Assembly: GCA_003224175.1 (NCBI GenBank)
Contig: QHYQ01000199.1
Location: forward strand, 1-36,441
Reading direction: 5' to 3'
DNA: 36,441 nucleotides
Source: Acidobacteriota bacterium
Lineage (GTDB): Bacteria > Acidobacteriota > Terriglobia > Acidiferrales > UBA7541
Within the stretch, counting starts at the first letter, position 1; each line of letters starts with the position of its first letter. Both the position numbers and the translations under genes were made by a program. Under the pieces are notes generated by a model, which saw only the letters and a program-made list of their open reading frames with translations, was not told where the DNA came from and ran no database searches. This document shows, in pieces, positions 16,359 to 24,369 of the stretch.

Positions 16359-17396
16359 TCAACTGCTGTTGACGGCGAAGGCGACGGAGCGGAAGAAGTT
16401 CTGGAAGGGCCAGCCGCTGGCGAGGTGAAAGCGAACACAGCGGGCAGTCTGTCGAACGCGAGCGCCGATTTTGAAGAGTTGGGCACGCAGCGTTTCGATC
16501 TGGGCCGAGCGCCAGGGCTGGGGCAACTGCAAGCGGAACAGGTTGACCAGGTTGTAGGCGAAGCCGTGCAGGAGCAGGCGGAAGGCGTTGGCCAGGAAGC
16601 GGTGACAGCTCAAGCGGTCGGCGCGGAAACCGTTCTTGAACTCCTCGATGCGGTTCTCACATTCGCCGCGATCGTTGTAGAAAGCGAAGACCTTCGAGGC
16701 ACGACCCGGGCAGTTGGTAATCACGAAGCGCAGGTTGGTTCCGACGGCGGTGTGTTCGGCCTTGTAGCAGATGCGGCGCTGGCGCGGCCAACTGCGGGCG
16801 CGATGGCGGAAGCTGGAAAAGCCGCGCTGTGGGAGTTGCGTACGACGATAGCGCCGCTTCAACTGTTTCTGCCGAGATTCGGCGCGCTGTTGGAAAACGC
16901 AGTTAGCGGGGATGCCGAAGGCGTATTGCATGCCGAAGAACTCGCAAAACTCGTACAGGAGCGGCAGAGCGAAACCGGCATCGCCGCGGAGCTTGATCAG
17001 CACGCCAGGAAAAGCGGCCTCGAGTCGCGGCACCAGCCGCAGCAGCATCGGGACAATGCGGGCATGACTGGAGGCATTGCCAGGTCGCAACCGCGCGGCC
17101 AGCAGACATCCGGTGTGACGCTCGAAGATCAGCATGGGGTGGTACATATGCTGGCCGTAGGCGCCGTTGAAGATGCTGAGTTGCTGCTGGCCATGCGTGG
17201 GATCGTCGGTGGAGTCGATATCGAGCAGGATCTCGCCGCGCTGGCGAACCTGCTCGCCACAGAGGCGAATGAACTGATCGAGTAGGGCGTCGTTCAACCG
17301 CACCAGGTCGCGGGCGGAAGGCGCATTCTCCCAGCGGCTGAGGGTGGGCTGGGAGCCGAGTATGTAATTCCAGAATCGCGAGCCCGCTTGAGGTCA
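16359..17396 (-). mobile_element. IS1380-family transposase, N-terminally truncated
   Basis: The minus-strand frame reads GSQPTLSRWENAPSARDLVRLNDALLDQFIRLCGEQ, then the DDE core: LLDIDSTDDPTHGQQQLSIFNGAYGQHMYHPMLIF (first Asp), LIKLRGDAGFALPLLYEF (second Asp) and ECENRIEEFKNGFRADRLSCHRFLANAFRLLLHGFAYNLVNLFR (Glu), ending at 16359. IS1380 transposases have roughly 100 more residues before SQPTLSR. Here the frame hits a stop at about 17394 with no start, so the 5' end is lost. The ORF-track start at 17303 is an internal codon. The long plus-strand ORF over this region is a shadow. Confidence 0.88.
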
Positions 17397-17497
17397 TGGC
17401 TCGCGCAGCCAGGAGCCTGCCGGTCTCATTCGGGCATTCGGTCAAGTTATTTGCTGGTCGGCAAAGAGGATTTCCAATCTGGTTATACCGTGGGGAC

Positions 17498-17683
17498 ATG
17501 AACCACTCGGGCTGCCTGAATTGCGGAATTCCTAGCCGCACGCAATTTTGCGACTGTTGCCAGAGTCTCTTGGATGCTGTCAGCCGTCCCTTTTTCGTCG
17601 CAGCGCACAGGAAGTGGGAAAAAATTATGAAAAAGTATGAAAAAAGTCTTGACACCGCCGACGCCGTTATACACGGGACTTGA
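17498..17683 (+). CDS. possible small Cys-rich protein
   Basis: From ATG 17498 the frame encodes about 61 residues: MNHSGCLNCGIPSRTQFCDCCQSLLDAV and then a basic tail (RKWEKIMKKYEKSL). A CxxC and a CxCC pair look like a minimal zinc ribbon. A GGGG is too close to the ATG for a standard ribosome site. It lies between the cut 5' end of the IS1380 gene and another zinc-ribbon start at 17727. It could be real or a remnant; no family was recognised. Confidence 0.3.
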   Translation: MNHSGCLNCGIPSRTQFCDCCQSLLDAVSRPFFVAAHRKWEKIMKKYEKSLDTADAVIHGT

Positions 17684-17726
17684 CCGCATTTCGGACTTCA
17701 TTAAAACCCGTACTAGACTTTCCGAC

Positions 17727-17870
17727 ATGTTCTGCCCTCTTTGCCGAGCGGAATATCGAGACGGATTTACCCAGTGTAGCGATTGTCACGTTGGTCTCGT
17801 CCGCTCAGCGGAAGAAGCACGATCGGCTTCAGCGAGGGACCAGGTGTCGTCGGGCGACCTGAGCTACAAA
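17727..17870 (+). pseudogene. N-terminal fragment of a zinc-ribbon protein
   Basis: ATG 17727 opens MFCPLCRAEYRDGFTQCSDCHVGLV, a CxxC-CxxC double-knuckle ribbon typical of small acidobacterial proteins that begin MFCPxCRAEYRxGFTxCSDC. After about 30 residues the expected continuation disappears and the frame simply runs on as a shadow of the permease to 18683. I read it as a truncated gene whose 3' part was lost when the permease region was joined. The end given is approximate. Confidence 0.5.
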
Positions 17871-17907
17871 ATCTCCGAGGCAGTTCCGTTCGTGGTACAA
17901 CGCCGGT

Positions 17908-19236
17908 GTGACTCAGGGCGAACGATCGGGCCTGGTACGCGCCATCGGAAGATGGAGTCTGACCGGGCTGGTGGTGAACTCCGTGATCGGCAGTGTGATT
18001 TTTGGACTGCCCTCGGTCGTCGCGGCCCTCCTGGGTGCAGCGAGCCCGTTTGCTGTCCTGCTCGCCGGGGCGGCCATCGCAGTGATCATCGCCTGTTACG
18101 CGGAAGTTGCGTCCCAGTTTGCGCGGACCGGAGGAACCTACTTATATGCTCGCGAGGCCTTCGGACGTTTCGCCGGCGTTCAAGTTGGCTGGTTCGCGCT
18201 GCTCGTTCGTGTTGCCGGATCGGCGGCCGCCGCAAATTTGCTGGTCATCTACCTCGGGGAATTCTGGCCGGATGTGACGCGCGCCTTCCCGAAATTCCTG
18301 ACCCTCACCCTGTTCGTAGCCCTATTGGCGACGTTAAATTATCGCGGGGTGCGAACGGGGACACTGGTGAGCAATGTCTTTGTAATCGGCAAACTCTTGC
18401 CGCTCAGTTTGATTATTCTCGTAGGATCGTTCTACCTAATGCTCAGCAACCGGGGCGTGCATCTGGCGCTTCCTCGAGCCGGCGCGGAGACCTGGCTGCA
18501 AGCCACCCTGCTGTTCTCTGCGGCTTATGGCGGCTTCGAAACCGCTTTGATCCCCATGAGCGAGGCCAAGGAGCCACGTCGGGATGTGGCCTTCGCGCTG
18601 TTCGCAAGCCTCATTACCGTCACGATTATCTATACAGCCGTGCAATGGGTCGTCGTTCGTGTACTGCCGGACCCCGCACATAGCGCTCGTCCGATCGCCG
18701 ACGCTGCCAGGATACTCATGGGACAGAGCGGTGCCGCACTCATGGCCGTGGGCGCGCTCTTTTCGGTTTTCGGATTACTCAGCGCAAACATGCTTGCTGT
18801 TCCCCGAGCTTTAGTCGCTCTGGCGGAAGGGGGGCATTTCCCGTTGCTGTTTGCCGCCGTGCATCGAAAATTTCGAACTCCTCATGTGTCGATTGTTGTC
18901 TTCGCCATACTGACCTGGCTGCTGGCCCTGTTTGGCAGCTTCGCTTGGAATGTAACGCTCTCCGCCGTCGCCAGGCTCTTCTACTACGGCCTGGTATGTG
19001 CGGCCGTACCGGTCTTACGGAGAAAGCAGCCTGAGGCGGCATGTTTTCGGCTTCCCGGCGGGAAGTTTTTCGCTGCAGTCGGCGTAGCGATTTGCGTCGT
19101 GCTGGCTACGGGCGTGGATTTCAGCAAGTCGCTGATTCTTGCGGCAACTTTCTCCATCGCGATGGTGAATTGGCTATTCGTGCGCCGAGGAACGGTGGGT
19201 GCCTCGCTGGCACCACCCGAGGCGGGCTCGGAGTGA
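17908..19236 (+). CDS. APC-superfamily amino-acid permease
   Basis: A 442-residue inner-membrane transporter of the amino acid-polyamine-organocation superfamily with a GTG start. The first helix carries the APC mark VVNSVIGSVIFGLPSVV (broken helix 1 with the G-S-G substrate loop). About twelve hydrophobic segments follow, including YAEVASQFARTGGTYLYAREAFG in the conserved helix 2-3 loop and the helix 6 region SAAYGGFETALIPMSEAKEPRRDV. The substrate is probably an amino acid; which one cannot be told. It lies next to a zinc-ribbon fragment upstream and repeat-bearing noncoding DNA downstream, so no operon partner is evident. Confidence 0.93.
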   Translation: MTQGERSGLVRAIGRWSLTGLVVNSVIGSVIFGLPSVVAALLGAASPFAVLLAGAAIAVIIACYAEVASQFARTGGTYLYAREAFGRFAGVQVGWFALLVRVAGSAAAANLLVIYLGEFWPDVTRAFPKFLTLTLFVALLATLNYRGVRTGTLVSNVFVIGKLLPLSLIILVGSFYLMLSNRGVHLALPRAGAETWLQATLLFSAAYGGFETALIPMSEAKEPRRDVAFALFASLITVTIIYTAVQWVVVRVLPDPAHSARPIADAARILMGQSGAALMAVGALFSVFGLLSANMLAVPRALVALAEGGHFPLLFAAVHRKFRTPHVSIVVFAILTWLLALFGSFAWNVTLSAVARLFYYGLVCAAVPVLRRKQPEAACFRLPGGKFFAAVGVAICVVLATGVDFSKSLILAATFSIAMVNWLFVRRGTVGASLAPPEAGSE

Positions 19237-19745
19237 CCGGATCGCGCTTTGGGGGCAGCGTTAGTAAGCGCTATGGAGCGGCGACGGTCCAGTCTTCTTC
19301 GGTTATTTCAGTTCCACGACCACGTGGAGACTACATGGGCGGTAAAGACGGCGCAGAGAAAATTGCTGCTGCTCCACAGGTTCATGTGATACCGCAAAAC
19401 CAAACTCGCTCCTACTGGAATGGAGAGATGCGGGTGGCGGAAGCTGTGGCGGTGCATCCCTCCAGCTCCGAGACGCTCCAAACTAGGGCATTTCGTGCTC
19501 AAAGACTCGCCTTTCAAGTAGCAGCGGGTGCCCAACTCCTGACAAACGGCGTTTTCGGTAACTGGCTTTTCGGGGCCACATTTCCAGGAGTGGGCGCCCG
19601 ACGGCGTTCAGCTGGAGGCGCTCGATTTGGGGCGGATTACAACCTGGAGTAGACCGTCTCAATCCCAGTTGCTAAGCCAAAGTTATTTCTGGCATTCCTT
19701 TCTCAGTCGCAGGAACATGTAGGTATTCATGAGAACGATTTCCCA
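19237..19745. other. noncoding stretch between permease and radical SAM genes
   Basis: No convincing gene. A plus-strand frame running through here includes the repeat hairpin at 19526-19599 and lacks family features. The last 100 bases lead to the radical SAM start without a strong ribosome site. Confidence 0.5.
19526..19599 (+). repeat. dispersed repeat copy D inside a stem-loop
   Basis: CTGACAAACGGCGTTTTCGG then TAACTG (19539-19564) is the fourth copy and shares the following GCTTTTC with copy C. It is enclosed by inverted arms, GGGTGCCCAACTCCTG at 19526-19541 and CAGGAGTGGGCGCCC at 19585-19599, which pair with one gap and one mismatch. Total span is 74 bases, the same as the copy A palindrome. 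The shared size supports a defined element. Confidence 0.65.
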
Positions 19746-20873
19746 ATGAGCGACTCCTTTAAACGCTGGGCTCAATTTGCTTTGGGACAACCGTTTTCGC
19801 CAGTTCTGCTGAACATCCTGGTGACTTCGGTGTGTAATATGCGCTGCACCCATTGTTTCTTCACCGATGAGCTCGACGACGGTCCGCGCAAGAAGTTGCA
19901 GATGACGACGCGGGATATTGAAAGGATCTCTGAAACGCTGGGTAGCAACCTGGGCGTCTTGATTCTCGCGGGTGGCGAGCCGTTCACGCGCACGGATCTG
20001 CCGGAGATCGCGCGAGCGTTCTGGGCCAACAACAAGCTTGGATCGCTCTACATCACATCCAACGGCCAGATTCGGAAACGAATCATTCCGGATGTCACCA
20101 GGATTTTGCAGGAATGTCCCCAGTTGAATGTGACCATGGCTCTCGGTATAGACGGACCGAAGGAGCAGCACGACAAGATTCGTCAGCAACCGGGATCGTG
20201 GGACATCGTCATCGACACTGTGCGCCAGCTCCAGGCCATGAAAAAGGAATATCCGCGACTCGATGTACAGACCTGCACCTGTTTCATGAACTCAAACCAG
20301 GACGTGATGTTTGAATGGTATGACTTTCTGAAGCAGGAGTTGAAGCCCGACAAAGTGAATTTCAACTACATCCGTCCTCCCGCTCGGGATCCCAAAGAGT
20401 TGGAAATTGATCGCGCCAGCTACGCCAGACTGGCCCACAGAATCGAGGAAGATTCACGCCATGGGGCCATCAAGAATCACTATGCCGGCGACACTGGATT
20501 CTTCCGCGCCGCCATTGACATCTATATGCACGGCTTGATTGCCAAGACGGAAGAGACGCGAAAGGCCCAACTGAGGTGCTATGCAGGGACTGCCGGCGGG
20601 GTGATCTACGACGAGGGAACGGTTTCTTCTTGCGAAATCCTCGAACCGGTCGGGAATTTGCGGGATTATGACTGGAACTTCCGGAAGCTCTGGTTCTCTC
20701 CTGCCATGCAAGCGCGTCGCAGGAAGGTTGCTGACGGATGCTTCTGCACTCACGAATCCAACTGTTATTATCCGTCCCTACCGTTTAACCCGAAACACCT
20801 GATCCAGATCAAGAAGTTGGAAAGAGAGATGGCCAAAGGCTGGAAGGGATCGCGCCAGAACGCGATGGGATAG
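19746..20873 (+). CDS. radical SAM enzyme with a C-terminal cysteine-rich (SPASM-like) region
   Basis: A 375-residue radical S-adenosylmethionine enzyme. CNMRCTHC (Cys30, 34, 37) binds the catalytic 4Fe-4S cluster, ILAGGEPFTR is the GGEP motif for SAM, and SLYITSNGQ and MALGIDGPKEQHDKIR follow the family pattern. The C-terminal third has further cysteines (LRCYAGTAGGVIYDEGTVSSCEI ... GCFCTHESNCYYPS), as in SPASM/Twitch domains that hold auxiliary clusters. The substrate is unknown. No clear precursor peptide gene was found within 500 bases upstream, so a peptide-modifying role is not supported. The stop codon lies in a small hairpin. Confidence 0.92.
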   Translation: MSDSFKRWAQFALGQPFSPVLLNILVTSVCNMRCTHCFFTDELDDGPRKKLQMTTRDIERISETLGSNLGVLILAGGEPFTRTDLPEIARAFWANNKLGSLYITSNGQIRKRIIPDVTRILQECPQLNVTMALGIDGPKEQHDKIRQQPGSWDIVIDTVRQLQAMKKEYPRLDVQTCTCFMNSNQDVMFEWYDFLKQELKPDKVNFNYIRPPARDPKELEIDRASYARLAHRIEEDSRHGAIKNHYAGDTGFFRAAIDIYMHGLIAKTEETRKAQLRCYAGTAGGVIYDEGTVSSCEILEPVGNLRDYDWNFRKLWFSPAMQARRRKVADGCFCTHESNCYYPSLPFNPKHLIQIKKLEREMAKGWKGSRQNAMG

Positions 20874-20888
20874 CGTATCCCGCTTTAT
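20867..20888 (+). terminator. weak hairpin terminator at the end of the radical SAM gene
   Basis: GGGATA-GCG-TATCCC (20867-20881) is a perfect 6-bp stem that overlaps the TAG stop codon, followed by GCTTTATT. The stem is short and the T-run is interrupted, so termination efficiency is uncertain. Confidence 0.4.
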
Positions 20889-21135
20889 TCTGAAATGTGC
20901 CGGGTTGTCGAATCCTTGCGGGTCGGTTTGCCCCGGTCTGCTGTTCAGGCTTGAGTGAACCATTGCTGATGGAGGGCAACTCCCGATAGACGGGCTTCCG
21001 GAATCTGTGACCAGTTTCCGGAAAGCAACTGACTGACCTTCGCTCGGACAGGGACGGAAGGAACTTAGCGCGAGATGCCTGGATATCGCCTACCGAACGA
21101 TCTGAGAAAACAGCTTCCGCGAGGGTTAGAAGCGT

Positions 21136-23022
21136 ATGAATTGTCCCACCTGCGGCGGTCTGATACCACGTGGAGGAAGAATCTGTGTGCGCTGCGCGGT
21201 CTGATACCACGTGGAGGAAGAATCTGTGTGCGCTGCGGCCGTTTAATGGAGCAACCGAGTACAGATAGGAAATCCTATTTACGCGCGATTCTCGCCTTGC
21301 TTATGACGACCGCTTGGTCCTGGTTTTTCCGTTATGCGTTATGGAACGCTATGGCGGTTTTCGCTCAACACTTTACGATCGTTCAGTCGCAGGGCTACTT
21401 GAAAGGCGTGGAAGTTGCTCAGTCTTCGACAGAGATACAGCACGTCTTGGGAAGCCCCGTACGGTCCTATGGATTCACCGTGGGAGAGGTTCGGCGGGGC
21501 TTCGGAACTGAGTTTACCGAGTGGTCCGTTCCGCTCAAGGGCCCTAATGGCCGAGGCCATCTTTACGGGGTCGCAAATCGCCTGGGTGACTCGTGGGATT
21601 ATTCGCGTCTGGCGTTCCTCTCGGGCGATGGGCAAACCACAGTCGACCTCACCCCGCCGCCACGACGAGATTCCCTCAAGCGTGCCGACCAGGTCAGCCG
21701 CGTTTACCTGGTGCCCATGGATTCGGCTGCGGCCAAGATGATCGATTGGGCTCCGCGATACTACCAGCAGAAGCTCGGTTTAGACGTCATTATCCTTCCT
21801 CCGATCTCGATGGATTCATCCGTTATCGATCAAAAGCGTAAGCAGGTCGTCGCTGAACAAGCGATAGATGCCATGCGCAAAGCCAGGCCCGATATATCCA
21901 GCGATCCTTCTGCCGTGCTTATCGGCATCATGTCGCAGGATATGTATATCCGGGGCTACGACTGGGACTATGCGACCAATCTACGTTTGCGGCGCTTTGC
22001 AGTGATTTCGACAGCTAGACTCCAGCCTTTTGCCGATCTCGGTAGGTGGAACCGACGACTACTGTTTCTCTTGTTGGTGGAAAAGTGGAACCCCGAGCTT
22101 ATCCGTTCACGCATTCAGAAATTGTTGAGCAAGAACGTCTACGCCCTTTCGTTCGATCTGCCGCTCAGTAACGATTGGACAAGCCTTCTGGGCTCGGGCG
22201 TTCGGACTGGAGCGGATGTGGATTGGATGGGTAGCGAGATAATCGGCGCAGAAAAACGTTGGGATTCGTTCGTCGCCTATGGCGATCCGGACGTTAGTGT
22301 CGTGACCGAAGAGGGGAACCCCCCCGTTTGGAGATTTGACACCGCCGGCGATCCTCCAGACACATCTTCGGAGTCGTTTATCACAGATCTTAAAATCGGC
22401 CTTTTCACAGAACGCAAGACCGATTTCATCTTCAAAGATGATTTCCCGCTGACCTTCTCCCGCGCCTATCGAAATCTGGACGATCACATCCGCCCGTTTG
22501 GAATCGGAACCAACGACACTTTGGATATCTTCCTCATAGGCGTTATGGGTTCTTACATCGACTTGATCTTGGACGATGGAGCGCGCCTTCACTATGAGCG
22601 AGACCGCTCGGCAAAATTTGCAGGGCAGCAGGTATATCGTCTTTCAGGTGGGTCGGATGCTTCGACTTTGATTTACGAAGACTCTTGATTACCAATACGA
22701 CCCGCGCGGAAGACTAAGTCGAGTCAGCGATTCAGACGGCCACAGTGAATCTTATCAATACAATGAACGGAACGAACTGATCAGCGTGTTCGATTCCAAC
22801 GGTCAGCCTATCATCACTAACATCTTTTCGCCTGATGGCTTCGTTATTCGGCAAACTTTAAGTGACCGACGCTCTTTTATGTATTCCTACGAGGGCAGTG
22901 GCAGGCCTCGCACTCGGAGTGTGGTGACGGACCCTGAAGGCTATGTAACGCATTTCGTTTTCACTCCAGATGGGTACCACCGATCATTGCCCGAACGCCC
23001 CGCCCTTGCCGTAAAGCGGTAG
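21136..23022 (+). pseudogene. RHS/YD-repeat family gene with Coa1-like domain, broken by duplication and frameshift
   Basis: The natural start is ATG 21136, giving a zinc ribbon (MNCPTCGGLIPRGGRICVRCGRLME) once a 41-bp tandem duplication is removed. The duplication throws this frame into a stop, and the ORF called from 21075 enters in another frame. Then come a hydrophobic segment, a Coa1-like domain (LGSPVRSYGFTVGEV ... SVPLKGPNGRGHLYGVA), a domain with weak archaemetzincin-like features (VYLVPMDS ... VLIGIMSQDMYI) without an HExxH, and an RHS lead-in (DFPLTFSRAYRNLDDHIRPFGIGTNDTLDIFL). At about 22688 a stop intervenes. YD repeats continue in another frame (DYQYDPRGRLSRVSDSDGHSESYQYNERNEL) to 23022, far short of a full RHS core and tip. 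Confidence 0.8.
21157..21238 (+). repeat. 41-bp tandem duplication in the RHS-type gene
   Basis: Two head-to-tail copies, 21157-21197 and 21198-21238, both beginning GGTCTGATACCACGTGGAGG, match at 40 of 41 positions. The length is not a multiple of three, so it destroys the reading frame from ATG 21136. Near-identity suggests a recent event, or an assembly artefact. Confidence 0.9.
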
Positions 23023-23109
23023 GGTCCTCAATGGACACCCCGGAAAAATTGGAGGGCGCATCGGGTACCCCAGCCCGAAAGCAATTGGTGCAGCGCGACC
23101 CTAGCGACA

Positions 23110-23700
23110 TTGGGCCAACCGCACGATTTCACTTTCGCTAAGTGGCCGAGGGGCAGTTTCCGAAATCGCGACTTACCAGGAGTTATCCGGCCGCCCGCCG
23201 AGCAGGACGCATTTGATTCCTACATTTCTGATCCGGCAAACCCAGTGCCGTACCGCAAGCGACCCATTACGCCGACTTATCCCGCGCCAGCCTGGACCAC
23301 TTGGCTGGTCCAGGATCAGCGCTTCGTAGAGCATCGTCCTGACGTGCTGTCTTGGCGGACCGATCCGCTCGTAGAGGATGTTACCGTCACCGGAGACATC
23401 ATTGCCGACCTGTTCGCTTCCACCACAGGGAGCGACAGCGATTGGATAGTGAAGCTGATTGACGTCTATCCAGAGGACTACCAGAAGATAACGGAAGAAG
23501 ACGCCACCAAGGGTACGGGGCCCGTACTGAACGGCTACCAGTTGATGATTGCCGATGAGATTCTGCGCGGGCGATATCGTAACAGCCTAGAAACGCCTGC
23601 GCCCATCACGCCCAACCAGGTTACGGAGTACAGGATCGACCTGCACCCCAACGACCACGTCTTTCTCAAGGGCCACCGCGACAGTAATCCACCTGGATGA
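23110..23700 (+). pseudogene. peptidase S15 / CocE-NonD-type hydrolase, C-terminal fragment
   Basis: The frame carries the C-terminal beta-sandwich region of X-Pro dipeptidyl-peptidase S15-type hydrolases: FDSYISDPANPVPYRKRPI, WLVQDQRFVEHRPDVLSWRTDPLVEDVTVTGDIIADLFASTTGSDSDWIVKLIDVYPEDY and GYQLMIADEILRGRYRNSLETPAPITPNQVTEYRIDLHPNDHVFLKGHR. The alpha/beta-hydrolase domain with its catalytic Ser is absent upstream. The protein ends at HRDSNPPG, before the usual HRIMVQVQSTWFP-type tail. So it is cut at both ends and cannot be active. It directly follows the decayed RHS gene, and both seem to be debris at an island edge. Confidence 0.8.
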
Positions 23701-23856
23701 AAAACGCGCTATGCGAACGTGGCGGCGGTTTTGCACGCCGGTTAGGCAACGACTTGCAGAAAGGCTATTCGACATGATCTATACGAATTTGACTCCACTT
23801 GGCTCCACTTGAAACTGAAGGGGGCGGCAACGCCGCCAAAACACAAGACTTGTGGA

Positions 23857-23891
23857 TTGGGGATACAATTCGATTCCCATCGCCCGCTCCA
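23857..23891 (+). other. tRNA-Gly 3'-end fragment (att-like scar)
   Basis: TTGGGGATACAATTCGATTC followed by CCATCGCCCGCTCCA matches the 3' part of a bacterial tRNA-Gly. The variable loop GGATAC, T-loop TTCGATT, T-stem CCCAT, acceptor strand CGCCCGC, discriminator T and encoded CCA are in order. The 5' T-stem strand (ATACA, where ATGGG would be needed) does not pair, and no 5' tRNA half is visible, so this is not a working gene. tRNA 3' ends are the usual crossover cores of tyrosine integrases, so this is best read as an att remnant. Short repeats at 23793-23811 (CTCCACTTG twice, 10 bp apart) lie to its left. Confidence 0.55.
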
Positions 23892-23950
23892 GAAATCACG
23901 ATGTTTCAATTGCCCTTACACGGCTAGCCTACTTGAATCCAGCTTGAAAA

Positions 23951-23998
23951 TGGACCGTTTTGGACCCCAGATGGACCCCGCTGGATTCAATTGGACCC
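23951..23998 (+). repeat. four phased TGGACC repeats beside the att-like scar
   Basis: TGGACC occurs at 23951, 23961, 23972 and 23992, three of them as TGGACCCC. Spacings of 10, 11 and 20 bp put all copies on one face of the helix. Such arrays next to a tRNA-derived core resemble integrase arm-type or excisionase sites. No integrase gene is in the window. Confidence 0.5.
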
Positions 23999-24048
23999 CA
24001 GCGATTTGTAGGGGAAACCGGCCAGTCGTTGAATGGCCTGCTCTGGGA

Positions 24049-24369
24049 CTAGACCAGCGCGACCTCGCGGTCGAAATTGGGCTTTTTCTCCGCATGAAGC
24101 TTGAGGGCAATGCCGCAGACCGCAGCGATGCGTTCCAGCATCGTGAGCGAATGGCCCGTGTATTCGGCGTCCTCCAGGCGAGCAATCACGGACTGTGTCG
24201 TGCCCACCTTCTTCGCTAGTTCGGTCTGAGTCAACCCCGCATCCTCCCTCATCTCGCGCACCAGTAAGGCTAGGTCAATCTGGTGCAAGGTCCGCGTCAA
24301 GGCCTTACGGTACGTTGCGCTCTTGCGCGCACGCTGTTCAACAATTTCACTGTGCTTGTCGCGCTTCAT
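24049..24369 (-). CDS. HigA-type antitoxin (XRE-family HTH)
   Basis: A 106-residue antitoxin. The DNA-binding domain is a standard Cro/C1-type HTH (LALLVREMREDAGLTQTELAKKVGTTQSVIARLEDAEYTGHSLTMLERIAAVCGIALKL) behind a basic N-terminal helix that probably wraps the toxin. It overlaps the upstream toxin gene by four bases (ATGA type). Toxin-first order and an XRE antitoxin are typical of the HigBA group. It probably represses the operon through the palindrome over the promoter at 24780-24794. Confidence 0.88.
   Translation of the reverse strand: MKRDKHSEIVEQRARKSATYRKALTRTLHQIDLALLVREMREDAGLTQTELAKKVGTTQSVIARLEDAEYTGHSLTMLERIAAVCGIALKLHAEKKPNFDREVALV

Noticed and set aside
16203-17285. A 360-residue plus-strand ORF rich in Glu/Ala.
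   Set aside because: It is the exact antisense of the IS1380 transposase domain, which has clear DDE motifs; the plus frame has no family features.
16903-17655. A 250-residue minus-strand ORF that could look like the missing N terminus of the IS1380 transposase.
   Set aside because: The transposase motifs are in a different frame here; this frame is Arg/Pro-rich shadow sequence.
17637-18683. A 348-residue plus-strand ORF overlapping the permease.
   Set aside because: Only its first 30 codons after ATG 17727 look like protein (zinc ribbon); the rest is an Arg-rich shadow of the permease gene.
19335-19652. A plus-strand frame (MGGKDGAEKIAAAPQ...) as a precursor peptide for the radical SAM enzyme.
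   Set aside because: It runs straight through the repeat hairpin, has no leader/core pattern and no ribosome site.
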